From Fibrobacter sp. (GTDB lineage: Bacteria > Fibrobacterota > Chitinivibrionia > Chitinivibrionales > Chitinispirillaceae): a DNA stretch of 33,335 nt. Positions within the stretch are counted from its first letter, which is position 1; each line of letters starts with the position of its first letter. Both the position numbers and the translations under genes were made by a program. The stretch lies in NCBI GenBank assembly GCA_012519985.1, contig JAAYPC010000240.1, positions 1 to 33,335 of the forward strand. Direction: 5' to 3'. The notes under the pieces were generated by a model. The model ran no database searches and had not been told where the DNA came from. It saw only the letters and a program-made list of their open reading frames with translations. Positions 16,495 through 25,142 of the stretch are shown one piece after another.

Positions 16495-17876
16495 AATCCA
16501 ACCCTTTCATTGCCCAGTTCCATCACTAATTGCCTGAAAATCGCTCCACGCTCTTCATAACTGGAAAACATATCAAAACTGGAACATCCAGGCGAGAATA
16601 CAACATAATCTCCTGGTTCACTCTTTAATGCCGCCATATCAACAGCATCTTTGAGTGTTTTGCAACGATAAACAGGTGCCAGATCTTTCCACTGTTTCTC
16701 AATACGTTCTGCAGCTTCACCTATCAGTATTATATCCTTGACACTGGCAGCGATTGTATTCTTCACAGCCGCAAAATCGCATCCCTTGTCCTTTCCTCCT
16801 GCAATCAGATGCACTCCCTTGGGAAAGGCAGCTACTGCGACTGCTACCGACTCAGCAGTAGTTGATTTTGAATCATTGTACCAGCTTACTCCATCTATCG
16901 ACTGTATAAACTCTAGCCGGTGAGGTAATCCTTTAAATGAGCAGATCCCTTCCTTTATTAATTTGTCATCGATTCCAACGACTTTTGCCAGAGCCGATGC
17001 AGCACAGGCATTTTCGTGGTTATGCCTGCCTTTGATAGACATATCGCTGAAATTAAGAATATTCCCCGTACTGCCTTCAAACCTGTAGCAGAGCTTATCC
17101 TGCTCACACCAGAATGAGTCATATCCGGTTATGTTTTCCCCAAAGAAAATGATGTTTGTTTTATGTACCATTTCCTTTGACCAGGCCATCAGTTTGGGGT
17201 CTTTGGCATTCAAGATTAAATAATTATCTTTATTAAAATTGCGGGCTATCTGCTTTTTAGCATTGTAATAATCATCTTCAGATAAATACCTGTCGAGATG
17301 ATTTTTCATAAGATTGAGTATCACCGCAGCTTTAGGTCTGAAACAATCGATATTCTCCAATTGAAAACTTGACACCTCAGCCACCACATAGCCCTCAGCA
17401 GAAAGAGATGGCACGATGCTTATCACCGGAATACCTATATTACCGGCGACAGCCGATTCTTTACCCGCAGCCTTTAAAGCTTCTCCTGCAAGTGAAGCTG
17501 TAGTACTCTTTCCTGTTGATCCGGTTACTGCCAGGAATGTTGCTTTTGACATCTGATATCCCAGTTCCATCTCAGACCACACAGGAATACCTGCTTTCTG
17601 TGCCAGTTTTATGATCGGTAATTTGGAAGGTACCCCGGGAGAAAGAATTAATACTTCACAATCAAGAACACGGTCAGTATGACCACCTGACTCATGTTCA
17701 AGTCCGGAAAGTCCCTTTGTCTCAAGTGAAGCCATAAGTTTTTGTTCGGTACAGTTGTCACTTACAAATACCTTACTGCCTCTTTCCACAAAAAATGATG
17801 CAGCAGCCAGTCCGCTGCGTGCTGCTCCAATTATGGATACCTTTGATGGAAAATTATTATTCATATCAGATAACAT
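16491..17876 (-). CDS. murD: UDP-N-acetylmuramoylalanine--D-glutamate ligase MurD
   Basis: A 461-residue ligase adding D-Glu, supplied by MurI, to UDP-MurNAc-L-Ala. Motifs are the N-terminal VSIIGAARSGLAAA, the ATP loop AVTGSTGKSTTASLA, LNLMKNHLDRY, and WYNDSKSTTAES followed by LIAGGKDKGCDF, characteristic of MurD. The ATG at 17876 has AGGA four bases upstream. It follows murF directly (23 bases), without the mraY gene that usually sits here. Confidence 0.97.
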   Translation of the reverse strand: MLSDMNNNFPSKVSIIGAARSGLAAASFFVERGSKVFVSDNCTEQKLMASLETKGLSGLEHESGGHTDRVLDCEVLILSPGVPSKLPIIKLAQKAGIPVWSEMELGYQMSKATFLAVTGSTGKSTTASLAGEALKAAGKESAVAGNIGIPVISIVPSLSAEGYVVAEVSSFQLENIDCFRPKAAVILNLMKNHLDRYLSEDDYYNAKKQIARNFNKDNYLILNAKDPKLMAWSKEMVHKTNIIFFGENITGYDSFWCEQDKLCYRFEGSTGNILNFSDMSIKGRHNHENACAASALAKVVGIDDKLIKEGICSFKGLPHRLEFIQSIDGVSWYNDSKSTTAESVAVAVAAFPKGVHLIAGGKDKGCDFAAVKNTIAASVKDIILIGEAAERIEKQWKDLAPVYRCKTLKDAVDMAALKSEPGDYVVFSPGCSSFDMFSSYEERGAIFRQLVMELGNERVGL

Positions 17877-17899
17877 TTTATCCTGTTTTTTAAGTATAC

Positions 17900-19315
17900 C
17901 TAAAACTTTTCAAAGAGTGTTTCCAGATGTACTCCTCTGGACCCTTTCAGCAAAACCATGTCTCCATCCAAAATCTCATTCTGTGCTATTTGCACAGCCT
18001 GCTCCGAATTTTCTGCAGTAAAGACTCTCTTACTGGAGATACCCGCCTCCACAGCAGCACCAGCCACATCTGATGCATACTCACCTACAGCAATTATCTT
18101 CTTCACACCTGCTTTTACCAGATCCTTCCCCAGCTCCCGGTGCAAACGTTTGGAATAACTCCCCAGTTCCAGCATATCTCCGACAACTGCTACCCGCTTT
18201 GATGTCTCTGCCATATCTGCCAGATATGCTATAGCGCTTTTCATTGAAGAAGGATTGGCATTATAACAATCGACAATGAATGATACGCCGTTTTTCACCT
18301 GCACTGTTCCTCTCATGGAGAGCGGTTTTTGAGATGCAAGGGTTTCGGCAATAATTTCATCTGGAATACCGCAACGCCGTCCAATACAGATTGCCGGCAG
18401 CGCACTATATATAAAGTGTCTGCCAGGCATGGAAAGGTGGAACACTGTACCGTTCAGTCTGAAGTAAACCTTTTTTTCATTATCAATACCCACAGAATCC
18501 GGTCTTATCTGACAGTTGGATGACATTCCATAAAAGATGGTTTTCAGGCCCCGTTCTTTAGCAGCTTTTACCAAACGGGGATCATCTCCATTCAGCAACA
18601 TGAAACCATCCGAAGAAAGCCCGTCAGCTATTTCAAATTTTGCCCTGGTTGTATTGGCAAGCGATCCGAACAAACCTACATGACCATATCCGATATTGGT
18701 AATCACTGCGATATCAGGCCTGACGATTCTGGAGAGTTCATGTATTTCACGCTCATGATTCGCTCCCATCTCTATAATACCAGCCCACTCATCCCCCTTA
18801 AACCGGAGAATACTCAGTGGAACGCCTATATGGTTATTGAAATTTCCATAAGTCTCACCAATATCAAATTCCTGTCTAAGTACAGAAGAGATAAATGTTC
18901 TGGTGGTGGTTTTCCCATTTGATCCGGTAATACCCACAAACAGGATTCCCATTTCTTTTCGATAACGAGCTGCAGCCTTTTGAACAGCTTTCAATGGATC
19001 ACTTACTTTAATCAGTCTTTTACGGTAAGCAGCAGAACAGACCACATCCTTTTTCTTTTTTACAATAGCCGCCAAGGCTCCAGCTTTGAATGCTGCTTCT
19101 ACATAAGCGTGACCATCATCCCGATCTGAACCCATTGCGACAAATACACTCCCAGGTTGCACTTTTCTGGAATCATGCCAGAGCCCCTGAACACTTTTCT
19201 TCCGCAGAGCTTCGGATAATTCACTCTCCCCCCCGCACCAGTCGATAAGAGATCCAAGGGTCAACCTGATTGTTTTATTGCATGAGCAGGACCCGGAGTG
19301 TATATGTTTCATCAA
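17900..19315 (-). CDS. murF: UDP-MurNAc-tripeptide--D-Ala-D-Ala ligase MurF
   Basis: A 471-residue ligase that completes the pentapeptide precursor. It has an N-terminal domain with VQGLWHDSRKVQPGSVFVA, the ATP loop GITGSNGKTTTRTFI, EMGANHEREIHEL (MurF-typical EMGxxxxGEI-like segment), and FIVDCYNANPSSMKSAI in the C-terminal part. Its ATG overlaps the murE stop (ATGA). Confidence 0.96.
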   Translation of the reverse strand: MMKHIHSGSCSCNKTIRLTLGSLIDWCGGESELSEALRKKSVQGLWHDSRKVQPGSVFVAMGSDRDDGHAYVEAAFKAGALAAIVKKKKDVVCSAAYRKRLIKVSDPLKAVQKAAARYRKEMGILFVGITGSNGKTTTRTFISSVLRQEFDIGETYGNFNNHIGVPLSILRFKGDEWAGIIEMGANHEREIHELSRIVRPDIAVITNIGYGHVGLFGSLANTTRAKFEIADGLSSDGFMLLNGDDPRLVKAAKERGLKTIFYGMSSNCQIRPDSVGIDNEKKVYFRLNGTVFHLSMPGRHFIYSALPAICIGRRCGIPDEIIAETLASQKPLSMRGTVQVKNGVSFIVDCYNANPSSMKSAIAYLADMAETSKRVAVVGDMLELGSYSKRLHRELGKDLVKAGVKKIIAVGEYASDVAGAAVEAGISSKRVFTAENSEQAVQIAQNEILDGDMVLLKGSRGVHLETLFEKF

Positions 19316-20781
19316 CTATTCCTCATACTGTTAAATAATTCTGTAACTACTTCTTTATCATTAAAATGATGCCTTACCCCATTGACTTCCTGATAATCCT
19401 CATGACCTTTACCGGCAATTACTATGCAATCGCCTTTTTCAGCCCTGTTCAGAGCTGCTTCTATTGCTTCACGACGATCAGCTATGCAGATATGAGGGAA
19501 GTCCAGAGGTATACCAGTAACTATATCGTCGATTATCTTTTGAGGTCTTTCCGAACGCGGATTATCTGATGTAACTATTGCCTGGTCAGCGTATTCTGCA
19601 ACAGCACTTCCCATAATCGGGCGTTTACTTTTATCACGATCACCTCCGCATCCGAATACACAGATCAGGCTGCCTTCAGTAAGCGGACGGGCAGTACTTA
19701 ATATGTTTTTCAGTGCATCCGGAGTATGGGCATAATCTACAATCACTGTAAATGGTGCATCGAGAGATACTCTTTCCATTCTTCCTGGCACTGTCGTTAT
19801 ACCAAGAAGTGCATCTGAAATCTGATCCAGTGTATAACCAAGTCCAATGCCCCCGGCGATCATGGCAGACATGTTATACACATTGAAAAAACCTCTCAGG
19901 CATGATTCAAAAGTCCGGCACCAGCCATCACATAAGATTTCCACTCTGGAACCGTTCCAATCACAATGCCATGATTTTATCCTGACCTGCGCATCTTCAG
20001 ATTGTCCAAAAGTTATACATCGCCCAGGTCTTATCTCATCTGCCAGCCTTTTGCCAAAAGAATCATCAATGTTTATCACCGAACAGCCATCTGGTTTGAT
20101 GTATTCTGTAAACAGTCGCTTCTTTGCCTGGTAATAGGATTCCATATCATTATGGAAATCAAGATGATCCTGAGTAAGATTAGTCCACACTGCACAATCG
20201 TAACAGAGACCTGCGATTCTGTCCAGAGCCAGAGAATGAGATGACACCTCCATCACAAGTCCATCAGGTGCACTTGAAGAATTGCCAATAAAACGGAATA
20301 TATCGAGAGCTTCCGGAGTGGTATGATCTGCAGAGTGACACTGACCATTAATGTGATAATCTATAGTCCCAAACATCCAGACTTTACTACTCTGAAAACG
20401 CTGCTGAAGCAGCTTTTCAAAAAGATGGGCGGTGGTGGTTTTCCCGTTTGTCCCAGTGATTCCTATGACACTGGTTTTATTAAGATCAACATTCCATAGC
20501 GCTGCACCAAGTTTTCCTGGAGCAAGCCTTGGATTTTTCACCTGAATCCAGGGAACCGAAAGCTTTGTCTGTGGATTTTGAGAGATTACTGCCAATGCCC
20601 CTCTGGAAAGGGCCTCATTGATGAAGCTGTCGCCATGAACCTTGGTTCCAGGTATGGCAATATAAAGAGATCCCTCACTGACTTTCCGGGAATCATAACA
20701 AATATCAGTGATAAAAGGATCACCACTGCCCCCGCGTGTCAGTATCTCAAGACCTGCTTTTTCAAGAATTCTGTTCAACAT
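19312..20781 (-). CDS. murE: UDP-MurNAc-tripeptide synthetase MurE (meso-DAP type)
   Basis: A 489-residue ligase adding the third stem residue. The ATP loop is GITGTNGKTTTAHLF, followed by EVSSHSLALDRI and NLTQDHLDFH. The amino-acid specificity loop reads TSDNPRSERPQ; DNPR is the motif of meso-diaminopimelate-adding enzymes, so the wall is probably DAP-type. AGGA lies 11 bases before the ATG, and the gene is 79 bases downstream of ftsI. Confidence 0.97.
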   Translation of the reverse strand: MLNRILEKAGLEILTRGGSGDPFITDICYDSRKVSEGSLYIAIPGTKVHGDSFINEALSRGALAVISQNPQTKLSVPWIQVKNPRLAPGKLGAALWNVDLNKTSVIGITGTNGKTTTAHLFEKLLQQRFQSSKVWMFGTIDYHINGQCHSADHTTPEALDIFRFIGNSSSAPDGLVMEVSSHSLALDRIAGLCYDCAVWTNLTQDHLDFHNDMESYYQAKKRLFTEYIKPDGCSVINIDDSFGKRLADEIRPGRCITFGQSEDAQVRIKSWHCDWNGSRVEILCDGWCRTFESCLRGFFNVYNMSAMIAGGIGLGYTLDQISDALLGITTVPGRMERVSLDAPFTVIVDYAHTPDALKNILSTARPLTEGSLICVFGCGGDRDKSKRPIMGSAVAEYADQAIVTSDNPRSERPQKIIDDIVTGIPLDFPHICIADRREAIEAALNRAEKGDCIVIAGKGHEDYQEVNGVRHHFNDKEVVTELFNSMRNS

Positions 20782-20860
20782 AATTTTTCACATCCTGAAA
20801 TGAAATGAGTTCGTTACAGATTGAAACTTATTCCACCTCCTGAGTAATTTTCTTTGAGAA

Positions 20861-22786
20861 TCATCCATCAAATGAGCAGTACAAAGTACAAGCTTTCACC
20901 GCTTCTATTGCTGCTCCGGCAGGTGGACTCTGCCTGCGAACCATTCCGGCCCCTACCGCATAAGGTTTGATTCCGTTAAAATTTATCATGTTAATAGCAT
21001 CACGTAAATCTCTTCCGACACAGTAAGGGATCTCTTTTTTTAATAATCCCTGCTCACTGTTATCAAGATAAAGGGCTAATACTGGTTCCTTTCCTCCATC
21101 ATTGAAAAGCAAGGATTGATAAGTTATTGTTTCTCCGTTTCCAAAGAAACGGTACTTTATTTTACCGGAATTGAGAACCCTAACTGCACTGTCTTTTGGC
21201 AAACCACACATTTGCGGTATTCTTAAAGTGTTTTCCTGAAAAGGAGCTGTATTTTTACGCAGCACTTTCTCGGTATACTCCAGTTCCGGGTGACTGATAA
21301 TCTGAGTAATAATTTTTTTAAATGCAGGAGCTGCAGCCACCCCTCCCGTCTCTCCACGTAAAGGTTCATCAATCATGACAGCACAAACCAGAGCTGGTTG
21401 TTCTACTGGAACAAATCCTATGAAAGAAGACCATGATCTTGTCTTTGAGTAAGTACCACTGTCAGGTTTCTGACTGGTGCCTGTTTTTCCGGCAACCGAA
21501 ACCCCTTCAATGGCAGCATTTTTTCCGGTACCACTATCCACCACTTTTTTCATCATGGATTTAAGGCGTTGTGCAACATCTTCAGACAACACCCGCCTCA
21601 CCGGTCTGTATTTGAAACTTTTAACAACTTCGTTATCAGTGTTTACAATTTTTTCACAGATTTCCGGACTCACCAAAACCCCGCCATTGGCCACTGCTGC
21701 AAAAGGTAATATCATTTGCAGCAAAGTAACTGAAATCTCCTGGCCCATAGCCATTGTCACCCTGGTACGTCCGGACCAGGACTTTACCGGATGAAGTATT
21801 CCGGCTTCTTCTCCCGGCAGCTCAACTCCACATTTCTCTCCAAAACCAAAATCTCTGGTAAAACGATATAAACGCTCATTACCGACATCATTGGAGATCT
21901 TTGCAAAACATACATTGCTGGAATATGCAAGAGCATTTTCAAATGTCAGATACCCGTAAGGGCTGTGATCCCTTATCACCTGATGATAAATTTCGAATAC
22001 TCCTTTATTTCCATATATTAAGTCCTGTTCCTTCATGATATTATCTTGTAAAGCAGCAGCAGCAGTTATAATTTTAAAGGTGGAACCTGGCTCATAGACA
22101 TTACTGATACATTTGTTCTGCCTGCTGATCATTGAATAATTGGAAGGGAAATTGGGATTGAAGGATGGCTCATTAACCATGGCCAGAATTTTGCCATTTG
22201 AGGGGTCCATCACTATGCACATTCCGCCTTTGGCTTTCAGAGCCTGAACCGTCTGACGGATAACCGTCTGTGCTATTTTCTGAATGTTATTATCTATGGT
22301 AAGATAAACGTCATGACCACTGCGAGGCTCTTTAAATGGCAAACCGATTTTGCGATATTTTTCGTTTCGTCCATCTTTTTGCAGGATGATCCATCCATCC
22401 TCACCACGCAGATACTTATCAAAGGAGAACTCAACCCCTCCCAATCCGTAACCATCCTTACCTACATAACCCAGAAGAGGTCCACCGATTTCTCCAAATG
22501 GATAAACCCGGCCTATTGCAGCAGGTTTGGAATTACCGGTTGAAGAGATATCCGGATTGACAGTTATGGCACTTTCCATGCTGGAAGCCAGAAGAGTGCC
22601 CTTGCGGTCGTAAATATTGCCCCTTTTTGCAGAAAGAATCCGTCGCTGCTGAGTCTGGTCACGGCTTCTGGTCGCATAACGCTGATTGTCCATTATTTGA
22701 ATTGTAAAGAGCCTGATTATGATGGCAACAGTACCTGCCATCAGCAGCGCAACAATTAAAAATAACCTGGCTCTATACTGATTCAT
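20861..22786 (-). CDS. ftsI: Septal transpeptidase FtsI (PBP3-like) with C-terminal PASTA domains
   Basis: A 641-residue class B penicillin-binding protein. One membrane anchor lies at about residues 7-31. The anchor motif AKRGNIYDRKGTLLA is at 53-67, and the transpeptidase domain has STFK (S235 nucleophile, K238), SSN (289-291) and KTGT. About 125 C-terminal residues form two PASTA-like units (QMCGLPKDSAVRVL and PYCVGRDLRDAINMI, the latter ending RRQSPPAGAAI). Between TVNPDI (75-80) and GRVYPFGE (92-99) there are only about a dozen residues where E. coli FtsI and Spo-type PBPs have roughly 70 to 90, so most of the head subdomain of the pedestal is missing. It overlaps the ftsL stop by one base (TAATG). 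Confidence 0.95.
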   Translation of the reverse strand: MNQYRARLFLIVALLMAGTVAIIIRLFTIQIMDNQRYATRSRDQTQQRRILSAKRGNIYDRKGTLLASSMESAITVNPDISSTGNSKPAAIGRVYPFGEIGGPLLGYVGKDGYGLGGVEFSFDKYLRGEDGWIILQKDGRNEKYRKIGLPFKEPRSGHDVYLTIDNNIQKIAQTVIRQTVQALKAKGGMCIVMDPSNGKILAMVNEPSFNPNFPSNYSMISRQNKCISNVYEPGSTFKIITAAAALQDNIMKEQDLIYGNKGVFEIYHQVIRDHSPYGYLTFENALAYSSNVCFAKISNDVGNERLYRFTRDFGFGEKCGVELPGEEAGILHPVKSWSGRTRVTMAMGQEISVTLLQMILPFAAVANGGVLVSPEICEKIVNTDNEVVKSFKYRPVRRVLSEDVAQRLKSMMKKVVDSGTGKNAAIEGVSVAGKTGTSQKPDSGTYSKTRSWSSFIGFVPVEQPALVCAVMIDEPLRGETGGVAAAPAFKKIITQIISHPELEYTEKVLRKNTAPFQENTLRIPQMCGLPKDSAVRVLNSGKIKYRFFGNGETITYQSLLFNDGGKEPVLALYLDNSEQGLLKKEIPYCVGRDLRDAINMINFNGIKPYAVGAGMVRRQSPPAGAAIEAVKACTLYCSFDG

Positions 22787-23181
22787 TAACCTCTATCTCC
22801 CGAGATAGTCTTTTTCAGGTATACCAGAAACTCTTTTGGGGCATCGGAGAGCTTCGGGTTGCTCTGCTTTTCCAACTGGATGATAACGATCTGACTGGAG
22901 ACCGGATATTCGAGATTTAATTTTTCATGAGCAATCTTTTCGATTCTTTCGGTTGAGGCATAGCGCTCGCAAGTAAACTGAAGTGTCGCTATTTCTTTAC
23001 GAAGTGATGAGAGCTTTTCGCTCGTTTTACTAAGTTCAATGGAGGTGTTATTGATAGAGACCTGCTTCCAGACAGCCAAGAGTGGTCCTGATATAAGAGC
23101 AACAATAGCAGCTACTCCAACGATCATAATCCTGACACGAACGATAGGGCTGGAAACGGATTTTTCACTATTTTTTCTCAT
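22786..23181 (-). CDS. ftsL: Cell division protein FtsL-like
   Basis: A 131-residue bitopic protein with a short cytoplasmic N-terminus, one membrane segment (about residues 15-37) and a periplasmic coiled-coil (about 42-75, heptad-like SIELSKTSEKLSSLRKEIATL), followed by ERIEKIAHEKLNLEYP, which resembles the conserved end of FtsL. FtsL partners FtsB and FtsQ to activate FtsWI. Sequence conservation is poor in this family, so the call relies on topology and on the place between rsmH and ftsI. It overlaps rsmH by 14 bases. Confidence 0.88.
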   Translation of the reverse strand: MRKNSEKSVSSPIVRVRIMIVGVAAIVALISGPLLAVWKQVSINNTSIELSKTSEKLSSLRKEIATLQFTCERYASTERIEKIAHEKLNLEYPVSSQIVIIQLEKQSNPKLSDAPKEFLVYLKKTISGDRG

Positions 23182-24115
23182 TGATAACCTCTGTTCTTTC
23201 TGCGACTCTCAGACGTGCACTTCTGGAACGTGGATTACTTTTTACCTCAGCAGTTGAAGCCCGGACAGCCTTTCTGGTTATTCGCTTAAGCAATACCTGC
23301 TTTCCACAGGTGCAATACGGCAGATCAATAGGACACACACATCCCTGTTCCTGCTCACGGATAAACTCCTTTACCATCCGATCTTCCAGTGAGTGGTACG
23401 CAATCACTGCAAGCCTTCCACCACTAAGCAGATATCCAGTAATTTTACTTAAAAATCTTTTTAATTCTCCCAGTTCATCGTTAACTGCAATACGCAATGC
23501 CTGAAACACTTTCGCTATCACCTTTATCTGAAGATTCGGTCCATACTCTTCAGCTAAACAGCTTCGAAGATCTGCAGAGGTCTTTATACCTTTACAGGAT
23601 TTAATAGCCCTGGCCATCCGGACCGAATTATGTACTTCCCCATACTCTGATAAAATTGAACTCAACTGCTCTTCTGAAGACTGTTCAAGCAACTCCCAGG
23701 CAGAAATTCCCTCTGAAGGATTCATTCTCATATCCAGAACACTGTCTTTCATATAGGTAAAACCACGTGATGCAGTATCGATCTGAAACGAGGAAACCCC
23801 CAGGTCAAGAAGCGCTCCATTGAGCCCGGTTATATTGTGTTTTTCCAAAACCTCATCAAACAGGGAAAACCGACTCTGTTCAATTATGATGGAAGGACCA
23901 TCAGAAATAATCGCCTTTTTATTCCAGTTGATGGCATCCATATCTCTATCTATTCCAATAAGCACTGCATTGACAGACAATTTTTCGGCCAAAGCCCTGA
24001 AATGCCCACCCCCACCCAGAGTACAATCCAAATAACACCCCGATTTATCGGTAATTAAAAGATCACAAACTTCTTCTTTAAGTACCGGTTGATGGTAAAA
24101 GTTTTCTGCTATCAT
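23168..24115 (-). CDS. rsmH: 16S rRNA (cytosine-1402-N4)-methyltransferase RsmH
   Basis: A 315-residue SAM-dependent methyltransferase (formerly MraW). Motifs are the N-terminal HQPVLKEEVCDLL, the SAM loop YLDCTLGGGGHFRAL, GIDRDMDAI, LDLGVSSFQID, RGFTYMKDSVLDMRM, and AYHSLEDRMVKEF. It methylates C1402 of 16S rRNA. Its ATG overlaps the mraZ stop (ATGA), the usual arrangement at the head of dcw clusters. Confidence 0.97.
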   Translation of the reverse strand: MIAENFYHQPVLKEEVCDLLITDKSGCYLDCTLGGGGHFRALAEKLSVNAVLIGIDRDMDAINWNKKAIISDGPSIIIEQSRFSLFDEVLEKHNITGLNGALLDLGVSSFQIDTASRGFTYMKDSVLDMRMNPSEGISAWELLEQSSEEQLSSILSEYGEVHNSVRMARAIKSCKGIKTSADLRSCLAEEYGPNLQIKVIAKVFQALRIAVNDELGELKRFLSKITGYLLSGGRLAVIAYHSLEDRMVKEFIREQEQGCVCPIDLPYCTCGKQVLLKRITRKAVRASTAEVKSNPRSRSARLRVAERTEVINEKK

Positions 24116-24564
24116 TTTTTGGGCAATCCGGTTTCGACAGACTGAAAGAAAACCTCATCAAAATCGTCTGCCTGATTTAAGTATCTCTCATAATTCTCAG
24201 TGCTCCAAATCTCCACATAATTAGCCTGTCCAATTATGGAAACCTCCTTAGTGATCTCCGCTATAGCCATTTGAGCCGATGTCAGGGTGATTCTTCCCTG
24301 CGCATCAAAAGTTGTGTCGGACAGGGTATTGTAAAGTAATCGCTTGTGACGCAGGGTATCGGGTGTTTCGGGTCGAGAAGCTAATTCGGTCTCATATTCG
24401 TTCCACATATCTTGAGGATATGCGCGAAGACACTTATTTGGCCCTCTGCAGATGATGAATGTCTCGTTAGCCTGTGGGTTGAGCACCTTACGAAACTTAG
24501 CAGGAAAATTCACTCTCCCTTTTGCATCTATGGAGTAATCGAATCTTCCATGAAACCATCCCAT
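24112..24564 (-). CDS. mraZ: Transcriptional regulator MraZ
   Basis: A 150-residue protein with two SpoVT/AbrB-like domains, visible as GRFDYSIDAKGRVNFPAKFRK and TFDAQGRITLTSAQM, each with the DAxGR signature. MraZ forms a ring oligomer and represses its own dcw operon by binding TGGGN repeats. I favour the ATG at 24564, with GGGG six bases upstream, over an in-frame GTG at 24576. It is the first gene of the cluster, and candidate binding boxes overlap its ribosome binding site. Confidence 0.95.
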   Translation of the reverse strand: MGWFHGRFDYSIDAKGRVNFPAKFRKVLNPQANETFIICRGPNKCLRAYPQDMWNEYETELASRPETPDTLRHKRLLYNTLSDTTFDAQGRITLTSAQMAIAEITKEVSIIGQANYVEIWSTENYERYLNQADDFDEVFFQSVETGLPKK

Positions 24565-24570
24565 AACTTG

Positions 24571-24595
24571 CCCCACAATCTCCCACTTTTACCTA
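24571..24595 (-). promoter_or_regulatory. Candidate MraZ operator (TGGGN boxes with 10-bp spacing)
   Basis: On the minus strand TGGGA (24581-24585) and TGGGG (24571-24575) are exactly 10 bases apart, and a weaker TAGGT (24591-24595) is in the same phase upstream. E. coli MraZ binds TGGGN direct repeats with 5-bp spacers in the mraZ leader, which is the same geometry. A further TGGGA at the start codon is out of phase by two bases. Confidence 0.7.
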
Positions 24596-24600
24596 CAATT

Positions 24601-24636
24601 ACCCCTTAGAATACTTTATTAATAACAGCCAGTCAA
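24601..24636 (-). promoter_or_regulatory. Sigma70-type promoter of the dcw cluster
   Basis: On the minus strand TTGACT (24631-24636) and TATTCT (24608-24613) are separated by exactly 17 bases, a strong housekeeping promoter match. Transcription would start near 24601, giving a leader of about 37 bases in which the MraZ boxes lie. Confidence 0.75.
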
Positions 24637-24685
24637 GCATTTTTTCAGGATTTTATGAAATTGGCAGGAACTTAAAATGGGTGAA

Positions 24686-24713
24686 AATCTATAAATTGTG
24701 GAGTTTATAGATT
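24686..24713. repeat. 10-bp perfect inverted repeat upstream of the dcw promoter
   Basis: AATCTATAAA (24686-24695) and TTTATAGATT (24704-24713) pair perfectly around an 8-base loop. It lies 50 bases upstream of the dcw -35 element. There is no T-tract, so a protein-binding site is as likely as a hairpin. Confidence 0.6.
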
Positions 24714-24730
24714 AAATACAATTAGTGGTG

Positions 24731-24758
24731 GTATACCCTTTTTTGTAGTGTATACCCC
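24731..24758. repeat. GTATACCC direct repeats
   Basis: GTATACCC at 24731-24738 and GTATACCCC at 24750-24758 are 19 bases apart. Related GGGTACAA-type motifs in the opposite sense occur around 24808 and 24860. Spacing near two helical turns suggests a possible regulator site. Confidence 0.4.
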
Positions 24759-25019
24759 TTGAGTGATCAACCCTTGAGAATCTTATTAAATCCAGATCTT
24801 CTCATTTGGGTACAAGCATCCAGTGCAGTTACCACAGGAGCTTCACCCATTTTTTTTTGGGGTACAACCTAAATCTGTGATGAAGAAAAAGTGATTCGTT
24901 GCTTATATATTTTAAATCCGATGAGTACTTAACCATTATTGAACTGAAATGGCTAATTTAAACATCTGGTTTTTATGTCCTCACTTACCAATATAGGCCG
25001 GCTCCTGGCCGTAATACAT

Positions 25020-25025
25020 TATAAT
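25020..25025 (+). promoter_or_regulatory. Possible -10 element for lepA
   Basis: A consensus TATAAT lies at 25020-25025, but no TTGACA-like -35 is found 16 to 18 bases upstream; that place holds two GGCC blocks (24997-25010 area). The call is therefore weak. Confidence 0.3.
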
Positions 25026-25142
25026 TTTAATACAACGCATGAAGTATATTAGCACGTTTATTCCCGATAGAACACCTAAATTACCTACAAGAAAGTGTTT
25101 CTACCGGGTGGATTTTCCCAACAACAAATTACAGGTATTTCT

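Larger units (their letters stand above)
24577..25142. other. Divergent regulatory spacer between mraZ and lepA (566 bp)
   Basis: The largest gene-free stretch in the window. It contains the dcw promoter and MraZ boxes on the mraZ side, a 10-bp inverted repeat (24686-24713), two GTATACCC-type direct repeats (24731-24758), two CCCTTGAG repeats (24756-24763, 24771-24778), GGGTACAA-type motifs near 24808 and 24860, and a TATAAT box (25020-25025). An upstream in-frame extension of lepA (from 25095) is not taken as coding. I see no RNA gene. Confidence 0.7.

Noticed and set aside
25095-25142. Longer N-terminus of LepA from a GTG at 25095
   Set aside because: The extra 16 residues are not part of the family N-terminus and the GTG lacks a ribosome binding site; the GTG at 25143 gives the normal length.
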